Source: Halieaceae bacterium UBA4452 (GTDB lineage: Bacteria; Pseudomonadota; Gammaproteobacteria; Pseudomonadales; Halieaceae). Taken from it: 64,000 nucleotides of DNA. The notes under the pieces are model-generated. The model had not been told where the DNA came from and did no database searches. It saw nothing but the letters and a program-made list of their open reading frames with translations. Below, one piece after another: positions 45,682-52,995 of the stretch; the stretch's first letter is position 1, and every line of letters begins with the position of its first letter. The stretch spans positions 100,048 through 164,047 of the forward strand of contig DGPA01000026.1 in the NCBI GenBank assembly GCA_002389505.1, given 5' to 3'. Made by a program: the position numbers and the translations under genes.

Positions 45682-46932
45682 ATGCCGGACGCTTTTATTG
45701 TCGATGCATGCCGCACACCCCGTGGCATTGGTAAGGTTGGCAGGGGATCTCTTGCGCATTTGCACCCCTCTTACTTGGGCTCGACGGTACTCCGTGCGCT
45801 TGCTGAGCGTAATAATCTAAAGACTGCAGAAGTCGATGACATTATTTGGGGGACCTCGTCGCAGGTAGGCAAGCAGGGCGGTGATTTGGGTCGTATGGCG
45901 GCACTCAATGCCGGTTACGCCGAGCGTTCATCGGGGGTAACGCTTGATCGTTTTTGTGGCTCGGGTATTACCACCGTCAACCTTGCCGCAGCGCAAGTCA
46001 TGTCGGGGATGGAAGATCTGGTCATTGCTGGTGGTACCGAGATGATGAGTTATCACGCTCAGATCGCCGACCCCACCCAGCCACCTATGTTGGATTCGGG
46101 GAATCTTGATCTTCGAGACATGCATCCGCAGTCACAGCAGGGTGTCTGTGCCGACGCAATAGCGACGCTTGAGGGCATCGATCGAGAGGCGGTCGATAAT
46201 CTAGCCCTGGTCAGTCAGGCGCGGGCAGCGCGCGCTATTGCCGAAGGGCGTTTTAATAAATCGCTTATCACTGTCAAGAACCCCGACGGCACCGTGGCAC
46301 TTGATCACGAAGAGTTTCCTCGTCCGGAAACGACCAAGGAGGGGCTTGCTGGACTTAAAACGGTCTTTAGCATGTTGCGCGACATACCCATTGATGAGAA
46401 AGGTACGACTTATGGCGCCTTGATTCAGCGCAAATATCCTGAGATCACAGAGTTTAATCATATTCATCATGCGGGCAATTCTTCGGGCGTAGTCGATGGC
46501 GCAGCTGCACTGCTCATCGCTTCCGAAGCCTACATGCAAAAAACGGGAATGACACCGCGAGCCCGCATTGTCGCGACAGCCAACATGGGTGACTGTCCGA
46601 CACTCATGTTAAACGCACCTGTTGCTGCTGCAGAAAAGGTATTGATGAAAGCGGGACTTACCAAAGATGATATTGATGTGTGGGAGATCAATGAGGCGTT
46701 TGCGGTCGTTGCCGAACGTTTCATTCGTAAGCTGGATCTTGACCGCGAGAAAGTAAATATCAATGGTGGCGCGATGGCGCTAGGGCATCCCATTGGTGCG
46801 ACGGGCTCCATGCTTATTGGCACCGCACTCGATGAGCTCGAACGCCAGCAAAAGCGTTACGCCCTCATCACCATGTGTGCGGCGGGGGGTATGGCGCCGG
46901 CCATTGTTATTGAGCGTGTTTGGGCGATTTAG
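45682..46932 (+). CDS. Acetyl-CoA C-acyltransferase (thiolase)
   Basis: Thiolase that cleaves 3-ketoacyl-CoA or condenses acyl-CoAs. The 416-residue protein has the nucleophile Cys92 in DRFCGSGITTVNLAAAQ, the NEAFAVVAERF motif, His369 in GGAMALGHPIGATG and the second catalytic cysteine Cys399 in MCAAGGMAPA. The CAAGG form replaces the usual CxGGG, seen in the acetyl-CoA acetyltransferase-like group that includes steroid and branched-chain degraders (family knowledge). TTGAGGAGAAATTT provides a strong ribosome binding site. It lies 1.8 kb left of the acyl-CoA mutase operon and may serve the same pathway, separated by a decayed insert. Confidence 0.88.
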   Translation: MPDAFIVDACRTPRGIGKVGRGSLAHLHPSYLGSTVLRALAERNNLKTAEVDDIIWGTSSQVGKQGGDLGRMAALNAGYAERSSGVTLDRFCGSGITTVNLAAAQVMSGMEDLVIAGGTEMMSYHAQIADPTQPPMLDSGNLDLRDMHPQSQQGVCADAIATLEGIDREAVDNLALVSQARAARAIAEGRFNKSLITVKNPDGTVALDHEEFPRPETTKEGLAGLKTVFSMLRDIPIDEKGTTYGALIQRKYPEITEFNHIHHAGNSSGVVDGAAALLIASEAYMQKTGMTPRARIVATANMGDCPTLMLNAPVAAAEKVLMKAGLTKDDIDVWEINEAFAVVAERFIRKLDLDREKVNINGGAMALGHPIGATGSMLIGTALDELERQQKRYALITMCAAGGMAPAIVIERVWAI

Positions 46933-46943
46933 GTCTCAGGTGT

Positions 46944-46973
46944 TGCCGGAGGATTATCCGACGGCGCACAACA
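46944..46973 (+). repeat. Dispersed 30-base repeat, copy 1 (second copy at 61325-61354)
   Basis: These 30 bases recur exactly at 61325-61354 in the same orientation. The first part is an imperfect palindrome with arms GCCG..GGAT and ATCC..CGGC. Both copies can encode PEDYPTAHN in one frame. The copy lies 11 bases after the thiolase stop. It is not part of any recognised insertion sequence. Confidence 0.8.
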
Positions 46974-46987
46974 CAGTGTTAGTGCGC
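46964..46987 (+). other. Hairpin after the thiolase gene
   Basis: GCGCAC pairs with GTGCGC and, after one bulged A, AACA pairs with TGTT around a CAG loop, giving a 10-base-pair stem overlapping the dispersed repeat. No T tract follows, so it is not a canonical terminator; it may stabilise the 3' end of the mRNA or reflect the repeat's origin. The remainder up to 47222 holds no recognisable gene. Confidence 0.45.
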
Positions 46988-47222
46988 GTGGTCGAGCAGC
47001 GGGTGTTACTCGGATGCGTTAGGAGGGACTCATTAGCAAATAGTTATTTTTATCGAGTTTCACGCACTGGTCTATCTATCGTAGTCAAGCGATGGGGTGA
47101 GTATTAAGCGCTACGGGTGATTAAAGGACGGTTAATATACCTCTGGCAATATGCTGCGTTTGGCTCATCCAACTATCACGGAAGGCCGTATGCCTTTTAC
47201 AAAATTCTACTGAGAATATGAA

Positions 47223-47513
47223 ATGAAAAAACTAGCCCTTAGACTGTACGACGCATACAAGTATATTTTCGACTCGAGTAGAAATCCACTTAGACACATT
47301 CCTGATCCAGTCAGCAGAATGTTTATTATGATCATCTTGGCATTTATGTGGAGCGGTACTTTCGCGATCTATTTGGGAAGTATTACCTATTTCGGTATCA
47401 GTCTGGCTGCACATATCGTACTGCTTCTTATGTTTTTCTTCACCATGGCAGTATTTTATGATGCTGAGAAAAACAAAAGCTCCTGGTTACTTCGGCTGCG
47501 CAAACAGAAATAG
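47223..47513 (+). CDS. Small two-helix membrane protein of unknown function
   Basis: A 96-residue protein with a basic N-terminal region (MKKLALRLYDAYKYIFDSSR), two membrane helices (MFIMIILAFMWSGTFAIYLG and LAAHIVLLLMFFFTMAVFY) and a charged tail ending LLRLRKQK. GAGAATATGAA just upstream gives a weak ribosome binding site. Overall base composition is more AT-rich than the neighbouring core genes. No family was recognised. Confidence 0.55.
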   Translation: MKKLALRLYDAYKYIFDSSRNPLRHIPDPVSRMFIMIILAFMWSGTFAIYLGSITYFGISLAAHIVLLLMFFFTMAVFYDAEKNKSSWLLRLRKQK

Positions 47514-47710
47514 ACACAGAAGACTAAGGTCTGCTGTGGCTCTCCCCGCTTCTTCGCTGCGCGGCCAGCACTCATCGCTGTTGACGGCAATGTCAGAGCA
47601 ACAGTGGGGACGTTTGCAAATCCCCGTCGCTCGGCAAGCCAGCAGTAGCAGCGAGGAACGCTAACTTCGACAGCGCATGTGTTTTTACTTTAGCTTTTAA
47701 CAGGTTAATT

Positions 47711-48408
47711 GTGAAAAATTAGCGCTGGCTACGTGTCATCTTCATGTTGCCGGATTCGACGATGTGTTTGATCTGGCGGCGTGTGCTCGCGATTTTTATT
47801 GTTGCCTGCGTGACCACCCGTGCGCATGCGCGCTATCATGTTTTATCGGATGTGCACATGACACTGGTGCCTTGCTCGCCGATCGGCGTCGCTTTGAGCA
47901 TCTTCCTTGGTTTTCGAAATAACGCCAGCTACGACCGCTTCTGGGAGGCTCGAAAGCTCTGGGGCCAGATCGTGAACGCCAGACGTACGATCACTCGACA
48001 AATTCTTGTCTTCGTCGGGCCAGTCGAAGGTAGTGAAGAGGAGCGTGAGCATCACAGGGCTCCCTTACCGAGCTTACCGGCGTACAGGGTGGCTGCGAGC
48101 GTATTAAAAACGCCCCCATCCCCTACAGCTACAGCTTGCTCTTGCATCGCATCGTTGGGATTTACGACTTTATGCTCCCCTTCGGACTAGTGGTGGATGT
48201 CGGCATGGTTACGTCCCTCGTTGTTCTGTTTCTCTCCTATGCTTTCTTGGGTCTCGACGCCATTGGCGGCGAGATCGAGGATCCCTTCGGCTCCGACCCG
48301 AACGACCTCCCCTTGAGTCAGTTTACTCGTATGATCGAGATGAACCTCCGGCAGCGCCTTGGCGAGACGGATTTACCGACTACCACCAGCCGGTCGATAA
48401 CTTACTAG
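47711..48408 (+). pseudogene. Bestrophin-family (UPF0187) chloride channel pseudogene
   Basis: Two pieces of a bestrophin-like channel lie in different frames. The N-terminal piece contains RRVLAIFIVACVTT and the hallmark IGVALSIFLGFRNNASYDRF followed by WEARKLWGQIVNARR. The C-terminal piece contains QGGCERIKNAPIPYSYSLLL, then HRIVGIYDFMLPFGLVVD and FLGLDAIGGEIEDPFGSDPN. An in-frame TAG near the expected start (after GTGAAAAAT), a deletion of roughly 100 residues between the pieces and a frameshift around 48060-48090 show that it is inactive. An intact relative has about 290-300 residues. Confidence 0.85.
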
Positions 48409-48716
48409 TCTGAAGAAGTTGTCTCCGCGCTCCTAGAGGGCATCCTCTTTGAGGCGTTAGGTCAGGAACAGAGCTCCGACAAACAAAAAATCCCCGCCGA
48501 TGGCGAGGGTTTTAGAGTGGGTAGGATCAGGCGGATGATTCCCAACCGCCGCTGCCTCTGGCACTTGGCCACTGCGGGCACCTTTGGTGGAGCAAATGCG
48601 CCGAAGGACGATCCATCGCGCACCACAATGTCTTGCCTTTAAGGTTTTTAATGTATACCTCAGTCACCCTATTCGGTCCATCGATCAGTGTGGTGGTCTG
48701 TAATATTGAAGACACT
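48409..48716. other. Intergenic stretch with a relic repeat (48565-48606)
   Basis: No intact gene. The segment 48565-48606 matches 61243-61284 at 33 of 42 bases, and most differences fall at third codon positions of a shared frame reading roughly LATAGTFGGANAP here and LAATGTFGGPNAP there. This indicates a decayed homologous coding fragment at both ends of the catabolic island rather than a non-coding repeat. Its parent gene was not recognised. Confidence 0.6.
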
Positions 48717-49853
48717 TCATAATGAGCGTGCAATTAACAGCCGCATAATCTCTGATGTGCCGCCATGAATTGTGTCAATACGCGCATCCTTGTACATCTG
48801 TGCAATGGGATATTCATTCATCCAGCCATACCCACCAAAAAATTGCACACATCTATTAATACCGTCCACCTCGCGTTCGGTTATCCAGAGTTTTGCCATT
48901 GATGCAGTCGCTGCATCCAATTCACCTTTGAGCAGAAGTTGAGTACAGTGGTCGAGAAACGCTTTACCAATGGTGGCTTCAGTTTTTATATCAGCTAACG
49001 AAAATGCTGTATTTTGGAAGTCGAGCAGAGATTGACCAAATGCCTGTCGCTCCTTCGTATATTCAACGGTAAGCTTCAGCGCGCGTTCGAGCATACCAAG
49101 GCCCATCACGGCAATGCCCAATCGTTCTTGGGGTAATAGCGCCATAAGCTGTGCGAATCCTTTACCAGGTACGCCGCTTAGAACGTTCTCCAGCGGGAGT
49201 CGAACATCTTCGAAGAAAAGTTCTGATGTGTCCTGAGCATCACGTCCAACTTTGTCTAGGTTTTTGCCACGCGTGAAGCCGAGACGATCGCCCTCGACCA
49301 AAAAAATCGATATTTTGTCTTTTCCGTCCTCCATTTCGGTCTTCGCGCAGAGCAAGACTAAGCCAGCCATTTGGCCGTTGGAAATAAACACCTTACTGCC
49401 ATTGATGACCCACTCGTTTCCATCTCGAACGGCGCGTGTACGCATGCCTTGCAAGTCAGAGCCGGCCCCTGGCTCTGTCATGGCGATGGCTAGGATCGTC
49501 TCACCAGAAACAACTTTTGGTAGCCATTTCGCCTTTTGCTCAGGTGTACCATGTTCAATGAGGTAGGGCGCTGCGATCATGTTGTGGACGGGAACCCCCC
49601 ACCCTTCAAGACCACGTTCGGCAAAGGCCTCCATAATGGCGCGCTCGTATCTGAAATCGACGCCCAGTCCTCCATATTCTTCAGGCACAAGAACGCCCAG
49701 CATGCCAAACTCTCCAGCAGCCAACCAGGCATCTCGGTCCACCTGTTTATTTTTGTTCCAGTTAGTAATTCGATCAGGCGGGGCTGTCTTGTCTAGAAAA
49801 CTAGCCAAACTACTTTGGAAAATAGTTAAAGCCTCATCATAGTCACTGCTCAT
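48717..49853 (-). CDS. Acyl-CoA dehydrogenase (LCAD/isovaleryl-type catalytic glutamate)
   Basis: FAD enzyme that introduces a trans-2 double bond in an acyl-CoA. The 378-residue product has the FAD/substrate motifs AMTEPGAGSDLQGMRTRA and WVINGSKVFISNGQMAG, ERQAFGQSLLDFQNTAFSLA and the C-terminal CVQFFGGYGWMNEYPIAQMY. The usual MCAD catalytic Glu position reads IHGGTSEIMR (Gly). Instead Glu243 in LLPQERLGIAV aligns with the alternative base of isovaleryl- and long-chain acyl-CoA dehydrogenases, so a branched or bulky substrate is plausible. It is the last gene of the mutase operon, 12 bases after meaB. Confidence 0.92.
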   Translation of the reverse strand: MSSDYDEALTIFQSSLASFLDKTAPPDRITNWNKNKQVDRDAWLAAGEFGMLGVLVPEEYGGLGVDFRYERAIMEAFAERGLEGWGVPVHNMIAAPYLIEHGTPEQKAKWLPKVVSGETILAIAMTEPGAGSDLQGMRTRAVRDGNEWVINGSKVFISNGQMAGLVLLCAKTEMEDGKDKISIFLVEGDRLGFTRGKNLDKVGRDAQDTSELFFEDVRLPLENVLSGVPGKGFAQLMALLPQERLGIAVMGLGMLERALKLTVEYTKERQAFGQSLLDFQNTAFSLADIKTEATIGKAFLDHCTQLLLKGELDAATASMAKLWITEREVDGINRCVQFFGGYGWMNEYPIAQMYKDARIDTIHGGTSEIMRLLIARSL

Positions 49854-49865
49854 TGTTTCTTCCTG

Positions 49866-50831
49866 TTAACGTGGTCTCTTATCTACGTTAGCGATGTATT
49901 CGAATAGGTCGGCTCTTAATGCTTCAATAGAGAGGCTCCCAGCTAGCGCACCGAGTATTTGATTGTCACCGTATTCACTCGTCAGATAGGCATGCATACG
50001 AACGTCAAAGTCGCGTTGAAGGATTCGCATCAGTAAGCGTCGTCGTCGAGACAGTCGTTTTTGCTCGAGCAAGCCAAGTTTCTGAGCCTCTTTAAGATAC
50101 GCCTCGATCCCACGCCATAGTGCTTCAACGCCTTGGTGCTTAACCGCAACAGTCTCAAAAATATTAATAGGTAGTGGTGGTTTCAACAACGACAATGAAT
50201 CTTGTAGATCGGCGCGCGTTTGCTCCACGCCGTCTTTATCGGCTTTGTTTATGACGAATACATCGCCCGCTTCCGTAAGGCCTGCTTTGTTTGCTTGGAA
50301 CGTATCCCCCCAGCCAGGGTTCAATACTACGGCCACCATAGATGCTAGATCCATCACGTCCAGTTCTACCTGTCCGATACCTAAAGTCTCCAATACAATG
50401 AGCGGCCAGTCGCAGGCATCAAGCACTTGAATGGCTGTAGCCGTGGTTCGTGCGAGTCCACCGGTTTCACCCCTCGATGCCATGGAGCGAATGAACACGC
50501 GATCGCCCAAACCATGGCTCTGCATGCGCACGCGATCACCCAATAGAGCGCCTCTTGAGAAGGGCGATGACGGATCAACAGCGAGAACGGCTGTTTTGTT
50601 GAACGATGCAGTTGCATGGGTAAGGAGCGCACTTATAAGCGTAGATTTACCAGCGCCGGGTGGTCCTGTTAAACCAATGACAACCGATGTCGCCGGAATG
50701 CCGGCCAGAGCTAGCCGCACTTGCGTCTCCACCTTTGAATTCCGTTCTATTTGGCTCAGAAGTCTGGCCAGGTGGGAGCGATTGCCCGCCATGGCAGATG
50801 TCAGGAGCGCCTGCGTCGTTGGCTCGCTCAT
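49866..50831 (-). CDS. meaB: MeaB/ArgK-type GTPase, B12-mutase metallochaperone
   Basis: G3E-family GTPase that loads adenosylcobalamin on acyl-CoA mutases and protects them from inactivation. The 321-residue protein has the P-loop GLTGPPGAGKSTLISALL (Gly56-Ser63), the LAVDPSSPFSRGALLGDRVR motif, FIRSMASRGETGGLAR and the base-recognition NKAD in VFVINKADKDG, followed by a C-terminal dimerisation helix region. Its presence 5 bases behind the small mutase subunit shows that the mutase is genuinely B12-dependent and is serviced by a dedicated chaperone. Confidence 0.95.
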   Translation of the reverse strand: MSEPTTQALLTSAMAGNRSHLARLLSQIERNSKVETQVRLALAGIPATSVVIGLTGPPGAGKSTLISALLTHATASFNKTAVLAVDPSSPFSRGALLGDRVRMQSHGLGDRVFIRSMASRGETGGLARTTATAIQVLDACDWPLIVLETLGIGQVELDVMDLASMVAVVLNPGWGDTFQANKAGLTEAGDVFVINKADKDGVEQTRADLQDSLSLLKPPLPINIFETVAVKHQGVEALWRGIEAYLKEAQKLGLLEQKRLSRRRRLLMRILQRDFDVRMHAYLTSEYGDNQILGALAGSLSIEALRADLFEYIANVDKRPR

Positions 50832-50836
50832 TTCAT

Positions 50837-51223
50837 TTACTTGGTTCCGGTCAGACGCTCGGCAGCATCTACAATATCAGCCAGTTGTGAGCCTGGCGGG
50901 TAAACCTCTACCCCCAATGCTTGCAACTGTTTGGCGGCGTGCGGCGGAATCGTACCACCTGCAAAAATGGGTAGGCTGGGGCGTACTTCTTGAACTCTTT
51001 TTATGGATCTGATGGCAACATCAATGTGGCCACCAATATTGAGACCCACGAGATCAACGTCTTCATCGACCGCAGCAGTAACAATATCATCCGTATTCGC
51101 CATGCCGATCATGATGACTTCGAAACCCGCATCTCGGAGTGCACGTGCCACAATCGTTGGGCCTCGCCAGTGACCATCAAGACCAGTTTTGGCCATTAAA
51201 ATGCGGTTTTGGGAATTTTCCAT
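50837..51223 (-). CDS. Acyl-CoA mutase small subunit, cobalamin-binding
   Basis: Stand-alone B12-binding domain of 128 residues that pairs with the large subunit encoded just upstream. The DxHxxG signature is present as GLDGHWRG (Asp16, His18, Gly21), where His18 would be the lower axial cobalt ligand. It is followed by VGLNIGGHIDVAI and the Gly-Gly of IFAGGTIPP, as in the Rossmann-like cobalamin fold. The arrangement as a separate small subunit resembles isobutyryl-CoA and 2-hydroxyisobutyryl-CoA mutases rather than the fused methylmalonyl-CoA mutase. The intergenic gap to the large subunit is 11 bases. Confidence 0.92.
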   Translation of the reverse strand: MENSQNRILMAKTGLDGHWRGPTIVARALRDAGFEVIMIGMANTDDIVTAAVDEDVDLVGLNIGGHIDVAIRSIKRVQEVRPSLPIFAGGTIPPHAAKQLQALGVEVYPPGSQLADIVDAAERLTGTK

Positions 51224-51234
51224 AGCGCGGTCTC

Positions 51235-52866
51235 CTATGTCTGAATGGGTGTATTCCAGTTGCCGAATACGTCTCGGTACACGTCGCCAATTTCGCCCAA
51301 GGTGACCTCAGCTGCTAGCGCATCCATCATGACGGGCATGATGTTTTTGTCGCTACGGCAGTCGGCTTCAAGCTGTTTGAGTGCGCGGGCGGCACCCATT
51401 TCGTGTCGCGTTCGCAGTACGTCGTTTAGCCGCTCGGTTGCAACATCAAAGGCGTCATCTGTACCCATGAAGCCGTCTACTTCAAACGGCGACTCATCGT
51501 CTCTGAAACAGTTAACACCAATAATTTTCTGATCACCCGACTCAGTTTTCATAAATTCTTGGTACTGATTTTCGCCCGCTTGTGCGTGTAGCCATCCAGA
51601 GTCCAGAGCAGCCAAGTAGCCGCCTTGCTTCTGTATGCTCTCAAAGAATGTCCAAGCTTTTTCGATAAGCTTGGCCGTTAATGTTTCCACATAAAATGAC
51701 CCCCCAAGTGGGTCTGTGACATCGGCAATACCCGTCTCTTCTTGCAGGACTTGCTGAATACGGATGGACATTTGATGCGCATGCTCAGAAGGAATAGAAA
51801 GTGCTTCGTCGTAGCCTGATACGCCCAGTGATTGTACGCCACCCAAAATAGCACCAAGGGCCATCGCCGTTCCGCGAACAATATTGTTGAATGGTTGTTG
51901 ATAGGTCATTTTTGACCCGGCTGTCACGCAGTGAATACGCAAGTTGCTCACTTTGGGGTCTGAGATATCGTAGCGCTCTCTCAGAAGTTGACTCCACATA
52001 AGACGTGCGGCTCGCATTTTACAAGCCTCTTCTATGATATGGATGGACGCTCTAAAACTGACACCACCACAACCTTGAGCTGCTTGGATCAACGACATTT
52101 TCCCGCGTCGCTTAATTTCATCGAGATATTCAACGGCATTGGCAAACAAAACGCCCAGTTCTTGATCCGGCGTTAGGCCAGTATCGGCTGCGTTGTAACC
52201 GGCAATGGAAACAGGTACCCAGCGGGGTAAGAATTCGGCGCAGAACTCGATTATATCGGCGTTAAATCGCAGCCCAGCATCTGTAGGAATTTGTTCTTTG
52301 GTTACACAGCCTAGATAAGTAAGGTTGAAATCGCTCTGGCCTGTGCCCTTGAGGGAGCTAAGGTCAAATCCCCGCTGCTTGGCTACTGTCCAGTAGGCAG
52401 CCAGCGCGAAGGGTGCATGTTGGACAACGGCACCGCCTGCATGGCCAAAGCTTGTATCCACAGGTAAACCATCCATGCAAATCGCAGTATCCCTGATGCT
52501 CTGCATCACGGCACCAGTTAGCCCCACATCCTCGCATCGTGCGACTACTTCGGGATGGTTGACGTTATAACAATGGTCAGCCGTATTACGATCATGCTCC
52601 ATAATGAAGCCTGTCTCACCGCTTTTTAGTAGGAACTTAATGCGCTCGTTTTCGTCCTCGGGCTTGCCAAAGCCGCTGAGCTGAAAAATACGCCATGGCT
52701 TTGAACGATAACCTGAGGCATGAAAGCCTCGGTGGAAGGGCGCTTCTCCCGGCGCCACATCGACATGCGGCTTGTGTTGCTCGGGAATGTCTGCGGCTGT
52801 GTAATAGGATTTGAGTTCGATGCCCGAGGTGGAAGTGACGAGCTTATCAGTTGAATTCTTAGTCAT
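51235..52866 (-). CDS. Variant acyl-CoA mutase large (catalytic) subunit
   Basis: TIM-barrel catalytic subunit (543 residues) of the B12-dependent acyl-CoA mutase family. Family landmarks are RGFHASGYRSKPWRIFQLSG, LKGTGQSDF with Gln177, VSIAGYNAADTG, and GGVQSLGVSGYDEALSIPSE followed by ADVTDPLGGSFYVE. Aligning by hand to Propionibacterium methylmalonyl-CoA mutase (Tyr89, Gln197, Arg207, His244), the equivalents are Leu63, Gln177, Cys187 and Asn225. Arg207 binds the methylmalonyl carboxylate and is Gln in isobutyryl-CoA mutase; Cys here argues against methylmalonyl-CoA. His244 is nearly invariant and its change to Asn is striking. It heads the leftward operon with its small subunit, MeaB and a dehydrogenase. 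Confidence 0.92.
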   Translation of the reverse strand: MTKNSTDKLVTSTSGIELKSYYTAADIPEQHKPHVDVAPGEAPFHRGFHASGYRSKPWRIFQLSGFGKPEDENERIKFLLKSGETGFIMEHDRNTADHCYNVNHPEVVARCEDVGLTGAVMQSIRDTAICMDGLPVDTSFGHAGGAVVQHAPFALAAYWTVAKQRGFDLSSLKGTGQSDFNLTYLGCVTKEQIPTDAGLRFNADIIEFCAEFLPRWVPVSIAGYNAADTGLTPDQELGVLFANAVEYLDEIKRRGKMSLIQAAQGCGGVSFRASIHIIEEACKMRAARLMWSQLLRERYDISDPKVSNLRIHCVTAGSKMTYQQPFNNIVRGTAMALGAILGGVQSLGVSGYDEALSIPSEHAHQMSIRIQQVLQEETGIADVTDPLGGSFYVETLTAKLIEKAWTFFESIQKQGGYLAALDSGWLHAQAGENQYQEFMKTESGDQKIIGVNCFRDDESPFEVDGFMGTDDAFDVATERLNDVLRTRHEMGAARALKQLEADCRSDKNIMPVMMDALAAEVTLGEIGDVYRDVFGNWNTPIQT

Positions 52867-52927
52867 GATGGGGGCACTTCTTGGATGGTATATATTAATT
52901 TCTACTTATCGGTATATCAGTTTACTT

Positions 52928-52952
52928 GTTAGTAGGCAATTGCTAGTCTAAC
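52928..52952. promoter_or_regulatory. Candidate operator palindrome between the divergent operons
   Basis: In the 129 bases between the mutase and alcohol dehydrogenase genes an interrupted palindrome is visible: GTTAG (52928-52932), the perfect 8-base core GCAATTGC (52936-52943) and CTAAC (52948-52952), with spacers of 3 and 4 bases. Its length and position suit a TetR-type repressor, and a TetR gene lies in the rightward operon. Binding is inferred, not shown. Confidence 0.45.
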
Positions 52953-52995
52953 TCAGGCAGGCAGTTTAGAAATAAAAACAAATACAGGACGTGCT

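Noticed and set aside
46964..46987. Hairpin after the thiolase as an intrinsic terminator
   Set aside because: The stem is good but no run of T residues follows.
46793..47107. Open frame overlapping the thiolase 3' end
   Set aside because: It overlaps conserved thiolase coding sequence in another frame and only shares the short repeat with the copy at 61.3 kb.
51235..52866. Calling the large subunit a standard methylmalonyl-CoA mutase
   Set aside because: The carboxylate-binding Arg and active-site His are replaced by Cys187 and Asn225, so only the family, not that activity, is supported.
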